A DNA stretch of 34,756 nucleotides, from assembly GCA_017551665.1 (NCBI GenBank), contig JAFZLB010000097.1, forward strand, positions 1 through 34,756, written 5' to 3'. This DNA is from Lachnospiraceae bacterium. Its GTDB lineage: Bacteria; Bacillota; Clostridia; Lachnospirales; Lachnospiraceae. Below are positions 1-8,506 of this stretch, piece by piece (positions within the stretch are counted from its first letter, which is position 1; every line of letters starts with the position of its first letter). The position numbers and the translations under genes were made by a program. The notes beneath the pieces were generated by a model. The model saw only the letters and a program-made list of their open reading frames with translations. It was not told the DNA's origin and ran no database searches.

Positions 1-486
1 GGCGCGACAAGCGCGGCAACGGGAAACAGCTCCGCGACCGGCGCGACGGCTGCTTCGACGGCGGCTTCCGACACGGGTGCGGCGGACGCTTCCAAACCGC
101 CGGCAACCTCCGGCATCGACGCGGCAGGGATGTACGGAAAGATTTCCGCTGCCATCGGACTGCCCGGCATGTCGCCGGTGGACGCGTATAATGTCTACGG
201 CGTCAGCACCAATCTTTGCGACAGCGCCGTGTTTTACCGCGCGATGGACGTGATGGACGCGACAACCGTCGCCGTCTTTTATGTGAAGGACGAGGCGGAT
301 GTGCCGACCATCGTCGGACAGCTGAACAACGCGAAGGAACTGGATACGAACAGCGTGGAAAGCTATAATCCGGACGCTGCAACCTTATTAAAAGCAAGCC
401 AGGTGGGGAGCATCGGCCATTGGGCCTACTGGATCGTCCACGCGAATCCCGGCGGAGGTGTGGCCGTCATCCAGGCAAATCAGTAA
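1..486 (+). CDS. Secreted/lipoprotein C-terminus, DUF4358-like (5' end outside window)
   Basis: The frame is open from base 1, so the gene begins upstream. The first 40 or so visible residues are a low-complexity Ala/Ser/Thr/Gly linker, typical of the stretch after a lipoprotein signal. A compact domain of about 115 residues follows, with aspartates, alternating beta-like segments and the ending AVIQANQ. Size, linker and position just before an MBOAT acyltransferase and a DHHW protein fit the DUF4358 lipoproteins that accompany such genes in Clostridia. That family call rests on context and general resemblance, not on a diagnostic motif. The stop lies 3 bases before the next start, so the three genes are probably one operon. 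A role in surface-polymer O-acetylation is inferred only. Confidence 0.55.
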   Translation, partial: GATSAATGNSSATGATAASTAASDTGAADASKPPATSGIDAAGMYGKISAAIGLPGMSPVDAYNVYGVSTNLCDSAVFYRAMDVMDATTVAVFYVKDEADVPTIVGQLNNAKELDTNSVESYNPDAATLLKASQVGSIGHWAYWIVHANPGGGVAVIQANQ

Positions 487-489
487 GAG

Positions 490-1947
490 ATGGTTTTTTC
501 GGGTTTACCTTTTTTATTCTTTTTCTTACCGGCATTTTTGCTGCTGTATACGATTGTGAGAGGCAGGGCGAAAAACATCGTCCTGCTTCTGTTCAGTTTG
601 TTTTTCTATGCCTGGGGGGAACCGCTGTACATCATCCTCATGCTTGTGACGACGCTGGTGGATTATACGGCGGGACGTCTCATGGGACGGCTGGACGACA
701 AGGCGTCTGAGGCGGACGAAGGCAGTCTGAAACGAAAGCGCCGCCTGATTCTGTTTTGCGCGGTGCTTGTCGATCTTGGTCTGCTTGGTTTTTTCAAGTA
801 CGCGGATATGGCGGTGCGCGCCGTCAATCTGCTGACCGGTTTCTTTTCTTCGGAGCGCGTGCCCTTTGATCTGCCCGGCATCGCGCTGCCCATCGGCATC
901 AGCTTTTACACCTTCCAGTCCATGTCCTATACGATTGACCGCTACCGCGGCAAGGTGCCCGTGCAAAAAAACTACGCGGATTATCTGACCTACGTTTCCA
1001 TGTTCCCGCAGCTCATCGCCGGTCCCATCGTGCGCTATGCCGATGTGCAGCGGGAATTAAAGGAGCGTCACGCGGGAAAAGAAGCCTTTTTCATCGGCTT
1101 CCGCCGGTTTCTTGTGGGGCTCTTCCGCAAGGTGCTCATCGCCAATCAGATGGGGGCGCTCTGGGACGAGATCCGCACGGCGGAGCAGATTTCGATCCCC
1201 GCGGCCTGGCTGGGCCTTGCCGCCTTTACGCTGCAGATTTACTATGACTTCTCCGCGTACTCCGATATGGCCATCGGCCTCGGGCGCATGATGGGCTTTC
1301 ATTTTCTTGAAAACTTCCGCTATCCCCTGGTGGCGGATTCCGTCACGGAATTCTGGCGCAGATGGCATATTTCCCTGGCCACCTGGTTTCGGGACTATGT
1401 TTATATTCCGCTCGGCGGAAACCGCAAGGGACTGCCCAGACAGGTCTGGAACATGTTCATCGTGTTTTTCTTAACCGGCCTCTGGCACGGCGCCTTCCCG
1501 AACTACATCCTCTGGGGGCTGTACCAGTGGTTTTTCCTGATGCTGGAAAAGTTTTTCCTGCTGGACAAAATGAAACAATGGCCGAAATGGTGCCGGCATG
1601 TCTATGTGCTGCTGCAGGCCCTGCCCGGCTTCGGTCTCTTTTACTTTGAGGACTTATCCGCCTACGGCGCGTACATCCTGAAGCTCTTCGGCGCGGGCGC
1701 GGGAAGCAGCCTCTTTACCACGGACATCCTCTGGTACGCGGGCAACTACCTCCCGCAGCTTTTGATCGCCTGCGCCTGCGCTTACCCGCTGGTGCCGTGG
1801 CTGAAGACGAAGATTGCCGCGTCGCAAGAACGTACACAGAGAACGATATCGATTATCTGCGCCATGGGGCTGCTCCTGTTTTTCACCCTCAGCGTGGCCA
1901 GCCTTGTGCGTGATACCTACAACCCCTTCCTGTACTTTAGGTTTTAA
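490..1947 (+). CDS. MBOAT family membrane-bound O-acyltransferase (AlgI/DltB-like)
   Basis: 485-residue polytopic membrane protein. It carries the MBOAT signatures: FWRRWHIS with His near residue 293, followed by WFRDYVYIPLGGNRKG, and LTGLWHG with the invariant catalytic His near residue 333. Early hydrophobic helices start directly at the N-terminus (VFSGLPFLFFFLPAFLLLY). AlgI-type proteins move acetyl groups across the membrane for transfer to an extracellular polymer, usually with a partner SGNH/DHHW-type protein. The next gene, 2 bases downstream, encodes exactly such a partner. The substrate (wall polymer or exopolysaccharide) cannot be read from sequence. The ATG follows the upstream stop by 3 bases with only a weak ribosome site, which suggests translational coupling. 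Confidence 0.93.
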   Translation: MVFSGLPFLFFFLPAFLLLYTIVRGRAKNIVLLLFSLFFYAWGEPLYIILMLVTTLVDYTAGRLMGRLDDKASEADEGSLKRKRRLILFCAVLVDLGLLGFFKYADMAVRAVNLLTGFFSSERVPFDLPGIALPIGISFYTFQSMSYTIDRYRGKVPVQKNYADYLTYVSMFPQLIAGPIVRYADVQRELKERHAGKEAFFIGFRRFLVGLFRKVLIANQMGALWDEIRTAEQISIPAAWLGLAAFTLQIYYDFSAYSDMAIGLGRMMGFHFLENFRYPLVADSVTEFWRRWHISLATWFRDYVYIPLGGNRKGLPRQVWNMFIVFFLTGLWHGAFPNYILWGLYQWFFLMLEKFFLLDKMKQWPKWCRHVYVLLQALPGFGLFYFEDLSAYGAYILKLFGAGAGSSLFTTDILWYAGNYLPQLLIACACAYPLVPWLKTKIAASQERTQRTISIICAMGLLLFFTLSVASLVRDTYNPFLYFRF

Positions 1948-1949
1948 AC

Positions 1950-3098
1950 ATGGAAAAAACAGGCAAAGCCGAAAACTTCATCATGTGCGCAATCCTCGCC
2001 GCGATGGCCCTCTTCGGCGTCCTGTTTTTGCTGCTGCCCAAAAAGACCTTCTCGGAAAACGAGAACCGCAACCTCGCGCGCTTCCCGGAGTGGAAGACGG
2101 AGGAGCTCAACGGCGGCGTCTATACCGGGAAGATCGAGAAGTATCTGGCGGATCATTTTCCGGGGCGGGATACCTGGATGATGATCGTATCGGAAGCGGA
2201 CCGCCTTGGCGGAAAGCAGGAAATCAACGATGTGTACCTCGCTTCGGACGGCAGGCTGATCGATATTTATCAAAGGCCCAAGCAGCCGGAGCGCCTGGTC
2301 AATTCCGTCGTGCGCTTCGCGGACGCGCTGCCGGAGACTAACATCGCGCTGATGCTTGTACCGACGGCGCAGCAGGTGTATGAGGATCTGCTGCCGCAGT
2401 TCGCCCCGGAGGAAAGGGACTGGCAGCTGAAGGCCATCGCGGAGATTTACGGGACCGTTGCGGAAGGGACGCAGGGAAGGGTCCGGACGGTGGACCCTGC
2501 CTGGAGTACGGAGCGGACGGACGCGGACAGCTATTACCGCACGGATCATCACTGGACGGTCCGGGGCGCGAAGCTTGCCTTTGACGCCTGGTGCAGTGCC
2601 ACGGGCAGGCCGGAAAAGACGGTGGACGAGGCGGGACTCAGCGCGGTTTCGGACAGCTTCCGCGGGACGACATGGTCAAAGCTGAACGATCCGCTGATCG
2701 CACCGGACACGATACTTTCTTATTGGGACGACAGCTGGGACCTGACCGTGACCTACACCGACACCGGCGAGGTGACGGACACGCCCTACGGGGAGGAGTG
2801 GCTGTCCAAAAAGGATAAGTACGCCTATTATCTGAACGGCCTGCATCCCCTGCTCATCATCGAAAACAAGGCGGTTCCCGAGGAGCAGGGCGCGATTGCC
2901 GTCATCAAGGATTCTTATGGCAACAGCATGATTCCTTATATGATCTCCGATTTCCGGACGATCTATGTCTTTGATACGCGCTACTGGCAGCAGGGCGTTT
3001 CTTCCTTCGTCCTGGAGCATGAGGATATTCAGGAGGTGCTCATCCTTTACAGCATCTCCATGATCGACACCGACGCGGGCATCGGCGGAATTTTCTGA
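1950..3098 (+). CDS. DHHW family protein (putative extracellular O-acetyltransferase partner)
   Basis: 382 residues with one N-terminal membrane anchor (about residues 11-30) and an extracytoplasmic body. The eponymous DHHW motif is at residues 198-201 in the context YRTDHHWT, and a KDSYGN motif is at about 320-325. In the related AlgJ/AlgX-type SGNH-like acetyltransferases these motifs supply catalytic Asp/His and Ser residues. FSENENRNLA near the N-terminus is also typical of the family. It starts 2 bases after the MBOAT stop, so the pair is co-translated, and it probably accepts acetyl groups from that transporter. The upstream operon ends here, and a promoter for the next genes lies about 30 bases further on. 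Confidence 0.88.
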   Translation: MEKTGKAENFIMCAILAAMALFGVLFLLLPKKTFSENENRNLARFPEWKTEELNGGVYTGKIEKYLADHFPGRDTWMMIVSEADRLGGKQEINDVYLASDGRLIDIYQRPKQPERLVNSVVRFADALPETNIALMLVPTAQQVYEDLLPQFAPEERDWQLKAIAEIYGTVAEGTQGRVRTVDPAWSTERTDADSYYRTDHHWTVRGAKLAFDAWCSATGRPEKTVDEAGLSAVSDSFRGTTWSKLNDPLIAPDTILSYWDDSWDLTVTYTDTGEVTDTPYGEEWLSKKDKYAYYLNGLHPLLIIENKAVPEEQGAIAVIKDSYGNSMIPYMISDFRTIYVFDTRYWQQGVSSFVLEHEDIQEVLILYSISMIDTDAGIGGIF

Positions 3099-3130
3099 AA
3101 ATAACCCTATCAATTTTTCGTGAAATAGTG

Positions 3131-3136
3131 TATAAT
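3131..3136 (+). promoter_or_regulatory. Candidate -10 box for the phosphorelay operon
   Basis: A perfect TATAAT sits 58 bases before the receiver-protein start. The -35 region around 3108-3113 is poor, so the promoter may need an activator. The predicted start (about 3143) falls inside the palindromic element at 3138-3177, which suggests that element controls initiation. Confidence 0.5.
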
Positions 3137-3137
3137 A

Positions 3138-3177
3138 TATCGTGATACCCTGTGGCGCAAGCCGTAGTATCACGATA
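3138..3177 (+). promoter_or_regulatory. 40-bp palindromic element: 11-bp inverted repeat, GNRA-capped hairpin
   Basis: TATCGTGATAC (3138-3148) and GTATCACGATA (3167-3177) are exact reverse complements. Between them TGTGGC and GCCGTA can also pair, with two G-U pairs, around a GCAA tetraloop. The whole is a 17-pair stem with only a two-base CC bulge. Each outer arm is also almost palindromic itself, TATC-GT-GATA and TATC-AC-GATA, and the two copies start exactly 30 bp apart. It has no T-tract, so it is not a standard terminator. It overlaps the predicted transcription start and lies just before the ribosome site at about 3180-3186. It could be a double operator or a leader-RNA hairpin. Confidence 0.6.
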
Positions 3178-3193
3178 CAGAAAGGGAATCTGT

Positions 3194-3988
3194 ATGCTGC
3201 GCGAAATTTTATTGATCGCGGACAAAGAAAACTTCGGAATGAAATCCGTCGCGAACGCGTTTCGGACGCGTGGCGTCGCGGTGCGTAACGTCGGCATGTC
3301 CTTCAGCGCCCTGCCGCGCCCCGCGGACTGCCCGCCCGTGATCTTCCTCTTTCTGGACGAATGGGATGTGGACCGCCGCGGCGTCATGGGAGAAATCCGT
3401 GACCTCGTGCAAAACGCGGACACGCTCTTTTTTGTGGCGAGCGACGGGAACTATTTTCTTTCGGACGCCGCCAAAAGGGACCTGGGCGACCGCGTGACCG
3501 GCACCTTCTCGCGCCCCTTCAACGCCAACGAAATCGCGGAGCGGGTGCTGCGGGTTTTAGACGAAAAAATCAGCACCGGCGAAGTCGTCATACAAAAGCC
3601 GCAGCAAAAGGAAGAGCGGGCAAAGCGCATCCTCATCGTGGACGATGACCCGACTTCCCTGCGCGCCCTGCGCGGCGTGCTGCACAATGCCTATAAGGTT
3701 GTCATGGTGGACTCCGCCATGAGCGCGCTGGTCTATCTGGAAGACCGTCATCCCGACCTGATTCTTTTGGACTACGAGATGCCGGCCATCAACGGGCCGC
3801 AGTTTCTGGCGATGCTGCGGGCCAGGGAAAAACTGAAGGACATTCCCGTCATGTTTCTGACGGGCAAGAGCGATAAAGACACGGTGATGACGGTCATGGA
3901 TCTGAAGCCCGCCGGCTATCTGCTGAAGAGCACGCCGACGGAACAGATCCTCGAAAAGCTATCGGACTTTTTTCTGAGCAATGAGTAA
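3194..3988 (+). CDS. Tandem receiver-domain response regulator without output domain
   Basis: 264 residues. The start is the ATG at 3194, preceded by AGAAAGGGA; the in-frame ATG at 3152 lies inside the palindrome and has no ribosome site. Residues 145-260 form a canonical receiver: acidic triad Asp150-Asp152, phosphoacceptor Asp193 (LLDYEMP), Thr223 (LTG) and Lys245 (LLKS). Residues 1-125 look like a second, degenerate receiver, with FLFLDEWD around Asp55 and FSRPF where the conserved Lys would be. No DNA-binding or enzymatic output follows. The stop overlaps the next start by 8 bases, so it is translationally coupled to the kinase. It is probably a phosphate-accepting or adaptor element of the relay encoded by the next two genes. 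Confidence 0.85.
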   Translation: MLREILLIADKENFGMKSVANAFRTRGVAVRNVGMSFSALPRPADCPPVIFLFLDEWDVDRRGVMGEIRDLVQNADTLFFVASDGNYFLSDAAKRDLGDRVTGTFSRPFNANEIAERVLRVLDEKISTGEVVIQKPQQKEERAKRILIVDDDPTSLRALRGVLHNAYKVVMVDSAMSALVYLEDRHPDLILLDYEMPAINGPQFLAMLRAREKLKDIPVMFLTGKSDKDTVMTVMDLKPAGYLLKSTPTEQILEKLSDFFLSNE

Positions 3989-5888
3989 TTTCTGGCCGGA
4001 GGCGGGCGCGGCGGTCTTCGGACTGATTCTGTGCATCAGCCTCGCAACGAAATACAGGGACGCGAACGAGGCAAACAAGTACTTCCGCGAGCTTGCCTAT
4101 GCGGTGACGTCCGTCGCGATCATCGACGTGGTCTCGGTGCTGTTTCATATTCTTCTGCCCCCCGCATACGCGGGACTGTTCCTGTTCATCTCCACCCTGT
4201 ACTATATCCTGACGGCGCGTTCCGCTTACTGTCTGCTGCGTTATGTCGCTTTCCGGGCGGAGCGGCAGAACGGTAAGTTTTACCGCGCGCAGAAATACAT
4301 TTTCCTGCTGGACATGCTGCTGATTCTCAGCAATCTGCCCTTTCCCTGGCTTTTCCGCTGGGGCGCGGACGGACAGGTGATCTACGGGACGCTGTATCTG
4401 CCCGTCACCTACGGCGTCGCCCTGTATTTCCTTCTGACCGCCTGCATCCTGCAGGGGGTGGACCGGGAAATCTATACGCTTTTGCAGCGCATCGTGCTGC
4501 GCATGGCAGGGGCGTTGATGCTGATTGCCTTTCTGATTCAGTTTTTCATCCTGCGTGATTTGTATTTCAGTTTTGCGGTGGGCATTTTCAGCGTGTACAT
4601 TGTGTTTTTTGCGGTGGAGGCGCCGGTGTACCGGAGGCTGGAGGAACTGACCGGACATCTGATTCTCACAAGACAGGAATCGGACGAGGCCACGGTGCGC
4701 GCCCATCACGCGGCCAACGCAAAGAGCTCGTTTTTGGCGTCCACCTCCCATGAAATCCGCACGCCCATGAACGCGATCATGGGCATCAACGAACTGATTT
4801 CGCGAGCCACGGCGGACGAGCATATTAAAGAGGTTTCGGAGGAAATCCGCATCGCGGGCATCAATCTGCTGCAAATCATCAACGATGTTCTGGATTACAG
4901 CCGCATCGAATCCGGCAAGATGGAGCTGGTGGAGGATGTGTTCAGTTTAAGTGACGTTTTGATGGAAGTGGAGCGCACCTGGCTCGCCCGTGTGGAATCG
5001 AAGCAGCTGCAGTTCCAGATCGTCATCGACGACAAGGTGCCGGATGAGCTTTACGGAGATCAGGACAAGCTCCGGCAGGTGCTGACCAATCTCGTGTCCA
5101 ACGCCGTGAAATACACGGACCAGGGCTCCGTCATCCTCTATGTCAAGCGCGTCCGCAAGGACGGCAGGGATCTGCTGGAAATGAATGTCGAGGATACCGG
5201 CGCGGGCATCCGCGAAGAAGAGCTGGGCAAGCTCTTTACGGTCTTCACCCGCGCGGCGCTCGAGGAAAACCGCAACAAGCCGGGCGCGGGCCTCGGCTTA
5301 AAAATCAGCGAAGAGCTCACGCACATGATGGGCGGCACGATTTCCGTCGAAACCGAATACGGCAAGGGAAGCCGCTTCATTCTGCACATTCCGGTGGATG
5401 TCACGGAATCGGATACGAAGGCAAGGCCCTTATTCTGGGACAAGGAAGCCAAGCGGCGCGAAGAGGAAAACAGCATTTCCTTCGGCGCACCGGGACGAAG
5501 GGTTTTGGTGGTGGATGATACCGTCGTCAATCTGACGGTGATGCGCGGGATGCTGCGCCCCACGCAGATGACGGTGGATGAAGCCATGAGCGGCGCGGAA
5601 GCCATCGCGATGGCCAGGCAGACCCGCTATGACATTGTCTTCCTGGATCACATGATGCCGGAAATGGACGGCATTGAGACGCTGCACGCTTTGCGCAAGA
5701 TTCCGGAATACGGCCAGGGCGAGGCCTGCATCGTGGCGCTCACCGGCAACGCGGACGAAAAGGCAAGGGCCTTCTATCTGGAGCAGGGCTTTAACGATTA
5801 TCTCGCAAAACCGGTGAAGGAGCGGGAGCTGTTCCTTGTGCTTCGGCGTCACCTTGCGGATTACGCGGCGGAAGGAGGTGGCCTGTGA
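3981..5888 (+). CDS. Membrane hybrid histidine kinase (7TM-like sensor, HisKA, HATPase, receiver)
   Basis: 635 residues. Residues 1-215 contain about seven hydrophobic segments with no large loop, so the sensor is probably membrane-embedded. A HisKA domain follows with phosphorylatable His257 (STSHEIRTPMN). The ATPase has an N box (LVSNAVKYTD, about 370-380), DTGAGI (405-410) and AGLGLK (436-441). A C-terminal receiver has VDD at 511-513, phosphoacceptor Asp556 (FLDHMMP) and Lys610 (LAKPV). It overlaps the preceding gene by 8 bases and the next by 4, so all three are one translationally coupled unit. With no Hpt domain of its own, it could use the Hpt of its neighbour. The signal is unknown. 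Confidence 0.93.
   Translation: MSNFWPEAGAAVFGLILCISLATKYRDANEANKYFRELAYAVTSVAIIDVVSVLFHILLPPAYAGLFLFISTLYYILTARSAYCLLRYVAFRAERQNGKFYRAQKYIFLLDMLLILSNLPFPWLFRWGADGQVIYGTLYLPVTYGVALYFLLTACILQGVDREIYTLLQRIVLRMAGALMLIAFLIQFFILRDLYFSFAVGIFSVYIVFFAVEAPVYRRLEELTGHLILTRQESDEATVRAHHAANAKSSFLASTSHEIRTPMNAIMGINELISRATADEHIKEVSEEIRIAGINLLQIINDVLDYSRIESGKMELVEDVFSLSDVLMEVERTWLARVESKQLQFQIVIDDKVPDELYGDQDKLRQVLTNLVSNAVKYTDQGSVILYVKRVRKDGRDLLEMNVEDTGAGIREEELGKLFTVFTRAALEENRNKPGAGLGLKISEELTHMMGGTISVETEYGKGSRFILHIPVDVTESDTKARPLFWDKEAKRREEENSISFGAPGRRVLVVDDTVVNLTVMRGMLRPTQMTVDEAMSGAEAIAMARQTRYDIVFLDHMMPEMDGIETLHALRKIPEYGQGEACIVALTGNADEKARAFYLEQGFNDYLAKPVKERELFLVLRRHLADYAAEGGGL
5872..5878 (+). promoter_or_regulatory. 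Ribosome binding site that fixes a GTG start
   Basis: AAGGAGG lies 6 bases before the GTG at 5885, inside the end of the upstream kinase gene. It supports the GTG start, whose last two bases begin the upstream TGA stop. Confidence 0.8.
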
Positions 5889-8452
5889 GCACCCCTTATA
5901 TCGTCGAACTGAACGCGGTGGCCCTCTTCTTCTCGCTTGCGCTGAGTGCGTTTTTGTTTATCCTGCGCCGGCGCGCCCACAGCATCCGCCCGTCCTTCCT
6001 GCATCTTTTGATGTTCGGCTCCCTCGTCTGCGCGGCGGAGGTGGTGAACGGCCTGCTGTATAATTACAGCATTTCCCATCCGCCGGGATTCTCCTTCCTG
6101 ACCGTCAGCAATATGCTGGTGGAAGTGCTGGAGCTGGCCAATGTCGTGTTTTACATGCGTTATATTGTGGATCTGTCGGGGGATGAACAGCGGGGCAAAA
6201 AGGTGCTCCTGCCCTTTTACGGCATTCTGATTGTGCTCACGGCGGTGCAGCTGTTCAATGTGATGACCGGCTTCTTCCTGCGCATCACCGGGGACGGCGT
6301 CATGCATCACGGCACGGGCATGTATTTCATCAGCTACATCATCCCCTTCGGCACGCTCACGGCCGTGGTGGTGATTTACTTCATTCTGATTCCGAAGGAG
6401 CTTCCGTCCAGACGCTTTGCGGTGCTGAGCACCTATGTGCTGCTGCTCGTCGCGGTGCTGATTCAGGTGGTCTTTGCGCCGCAGCTGACGGCCGTCGGCT
6501 TTGCGGTGGTGGTGAGTGATTTCATTATCTATTTCATATACGAGACGCCGCCCTTCAAGCAGCTGCAGGAAAAAATTGTGCAGCTGGAGGAAGCGGCACA
6601 GCTGGCGGAGGAAGCCAAGGCCAAGGCGATGGAGGAAGACCGCGGCATGAACGATTTCCTCGCGAACATGTCCCATGAAATCCGCACGCCCTTAACCGCC
6701 ATCTTAGGCTACAACGAGGTCATCCTCATGGACGCCCAGGAGGAGGATGTGCAGGATTACGCGATGGACATCGCCAACGCCGGCAATTCCCTGCTGCATA
6801 TCGTGAACGACATCCTGGACTTTTCGCGCATCGAATCCGGCGAGATTACGCTGGCGGGCACGGAATATCTGCTGACGGATGTGTTGGACAATATCGAAAA
6901 CATGATCCGCAAAAAGGCCGGGGACAAGGGGCTGGAATACCGCAGGCAGATCGACGAAAAGACGCCGAACGAGCTCTTCGGCGACAGCGTGCGCGTGGGA
7001 CAGATTCTCATCAACCTGCTGAACAATGCCGTGAAATACACGAGGCGCGGTTTTGTGGAGCTGCGGATCCGCGAGGAAAAGGACCGCCGGGCGAGGGACC
7101 GCATCGTGCTGCACGCGGAGGTTGTCGACAGCGGCATCGGCATCCGCGACAAGGACGCGGCGAAGCTGTTTGAGCGCTTTGCGCGACTGGATACGGAAAA
7201 GAACCGCAGCATCGAGGGCAGCGGCTTAGGCCTTGAAATCACCTCCCGTTACTTAAAGCTCATGGGCGGCAGCATCACCTTCAAGAGCATATACGGCGAG
7301 GGCTCCACCTTTATCGTGGAGATTCCGCAGGAGATTACGGGCACGCGCACCGTCGGGGATTACGAGAGCGGCGTTATGAAGCGCATCCGCAGACATACGG
7401 AGATTCTCGCGCCCGACGCGAAGGTGCTGGTGGTGGATGATAATGAAACGAACCGCACCGTGGCCAAGGAGCTGCTCCGGGATACGCTGGTGCAGGTGGA
7501 TTTGGCGGATTCCGGTGCCGCCTGTCTGGAAGTGATTACCGAAGAAAGCTACGACCTCATCCTTTTGGACCAGATGATGCCGAACTTGAGCGGCCCGGAA
7601 ACGCTGGCCTACATGAAGGCCATGAAGGACAACAAGAGCGCGCAGGCCCGCGTCATCGCCTTTACGGCGGACGCGATCGCCGGGGCCAGGGAGCGGCTGC
7701 TGGCGCAGGGCTTTGACGACTATGTCTCCAAACCCGTGACGCGCGGCGATCTCTGCGGTCTGCTGTACCGGCATCTGCCGGAAGACAAGCTTCTGATGCC
7801 GGGGATGAAGGGCTATGACGAAGCTAAGAGCAGGGAGGACGCGCTGCACCGCGAGCAGGAAAAGAGCGAGGCGCAGACGATGCTCGAACGCCTGGAGGGC
7901 ATTGACCTTGCGGAGGCGCTTTCCATCTGCGGAACGAAGGAAGTGCTGCTGGCGGCGGTCAGGGATTTTTATCTGACGATCGACCAGCAGGCGGATCTGA
8001 TCGAGCAGTACCTTGCGGCGGATGATCTTGCGAATTACACGATCAAGGTACACGCGCTAAAGAGCGCCGCCCGTTTCATCGGCGCAAGGAAGCTTTCGGA
8101 AGACGCCGCCGCGCTGGAGGAGCTCGGAAACCGCAAGGAAAAAACGCAGATTGAAGAGCGGACACCGGAGCTGCTTTCGATGTACCGCGCTTACAAAAAG
8201 CATCTGTCCGCCATTGACCCGGACGCGAATGCCGGCGAGGAAGACCCGCGGGAGGAGATTTCTTCGGAAGAGCTGGCCGAGGCCTTGTCCGAGATGAAGG
8301 CCTTCGTGGATGACTTTGACTTCGACGGCGTCGATGCCGTGCTGGAAGCGCTCGAAGCCTACCGCATGCCGGAGAGCGAAGCGGAGCGCTTCAAAAAAAT
8401 CCGTCTGGCGGTCACAAACGTGGACCGCGAGGAGCTTTTGAAGCTGCTTTGA
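5885..8452 (+). CDS. Membrane hybrid histidine kinase with receiver and Hpt domains
   Basis: 855 residues starting at GTG, overlapping the previous stop by 4 bases. The N-terminus (about 10-220) has seven or so membrane helices, then a coiled-coil-like linker (about 225-252). HisKA His264 is in MSHEIRTPL. The ATPase has NLLNNAVKYT (377-386), DSGIGI (415-420) and GSGLGLE. The receiver has VDDNETN (517-523), phosphoacceptor Asp562 (LLDQMMP) and Lys616. An Hpt domain follows with His723 in VHALKSAAR, then a helical tail to 855. HisKA, receiver and Hpt together give a full His-Asp-His chain, so the final Asp acceptor may be the double-receiver protein encoded first in the operon. No transcription regulator is encoded with them. 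Confidence 0.93.
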   Translation: MSTPYIVELNAVALFFSLALSAFLFILRRRAHSIRPSFLHLLMFGSLVCAAEVVNGLLYNYSISHPPGFSFLTVSNMLVEVLELANVVFYMRYIVDLSGDEQRGKKVLLPFYGILIVLTAVQLFNVMTGFFLRITGDGVMHHGTGMYFISYIIPFGTLTAVVVIYFILIPKELPSRRFAVLSTYVLLLVAVLIQVVFAPQLTAVGFAVVVSDFIIYFIYETPPFKQLQEKIVQLEEAAQLAEEAKAKAMEEDRGMNDFLANMSHEIRTPLTAILGYNEVILMDAQEEDVQDYAMDIANAGNSLLHIVNDILDFSRIESGEITLAGTEYLLTDVLDNIENMIRKKAGDKGLEYRRQIDEKTPNELFGDSVRVGQILINLLNNAVKYTRRGFVELRIREEKDRRARDRIVLHAEVVDSGIGIRDKDAAKLFERFARLDTEKNRSIEGSGLGLEITSRYLKLMGGSITFKSIYGEGSTFIVEIPQEITGTRTVGDYESGVMKRIRRHTEILAPDAKVLVVDDNETNRTVAKELLRDTLVQVDLADSGAACLEVITEESYDLILLDQMMPNLSGPETLAYMKAMKDNKSAQARVIAFTADAIAGARERLLAQGFDDYVSKPVTRGDLCGLLYRHLPEDKLLMPGMKGYDEAKSREDALHREQEKSEAQTMLERLEGIDLAEALSICGTKEVLLAAVRDFYLTIDQQADLIEQYLAADDLANYTIKVHALKSAARFIGARKLSEDAAALEELGNRKEKTQIEERTPELLSMYRAYKKHLSAIDPDANAGEEDPREEISSEELAEALSEMKAFVDDFDFDGVDAVLEALEAYRMPESEAERFKKIRLAVTNVDREELLKLL

Positions 8453-8459
8453 ACCTTCT

Positions 8460-8491
8460 TGTAAGAAACGTGAAAAAAGCCTGTCTTATAG
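8460..8491 (+). promoter_or_regulatory. Candidate ECF-type (autoregulated) promoter
   Basis: TGTAAGAAAC (8460-8469) and TGTCTTATAG (8482-8491) lie just before the sigma-factor start. The spacing from the TGT to the GTC core is 23 bases, as expected for an extracytoplasmic-function sigma promoter. This would make the sigma operon self-activating. It is a pattern match by eye only. Confidence 0.4.
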
Positions 8492-8506
8492 TACAAAGGA
8501 ACCCGA

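Noticed and set aside
3138-3177. Cyclic di-GMP (GEMM) riboswitch
   Set aside because: A GCAA tetraloop is present, but the conserved GEMM core sequences and second helix are not; the element is a single long stem.
3894-4874. 326-codon minus-strand open frame opposite the first hybrid kinase
   Set aside because: Antisense shadow rich in Gln/His/Arg with no recognisable motif; the plus-strand kinase is certain.
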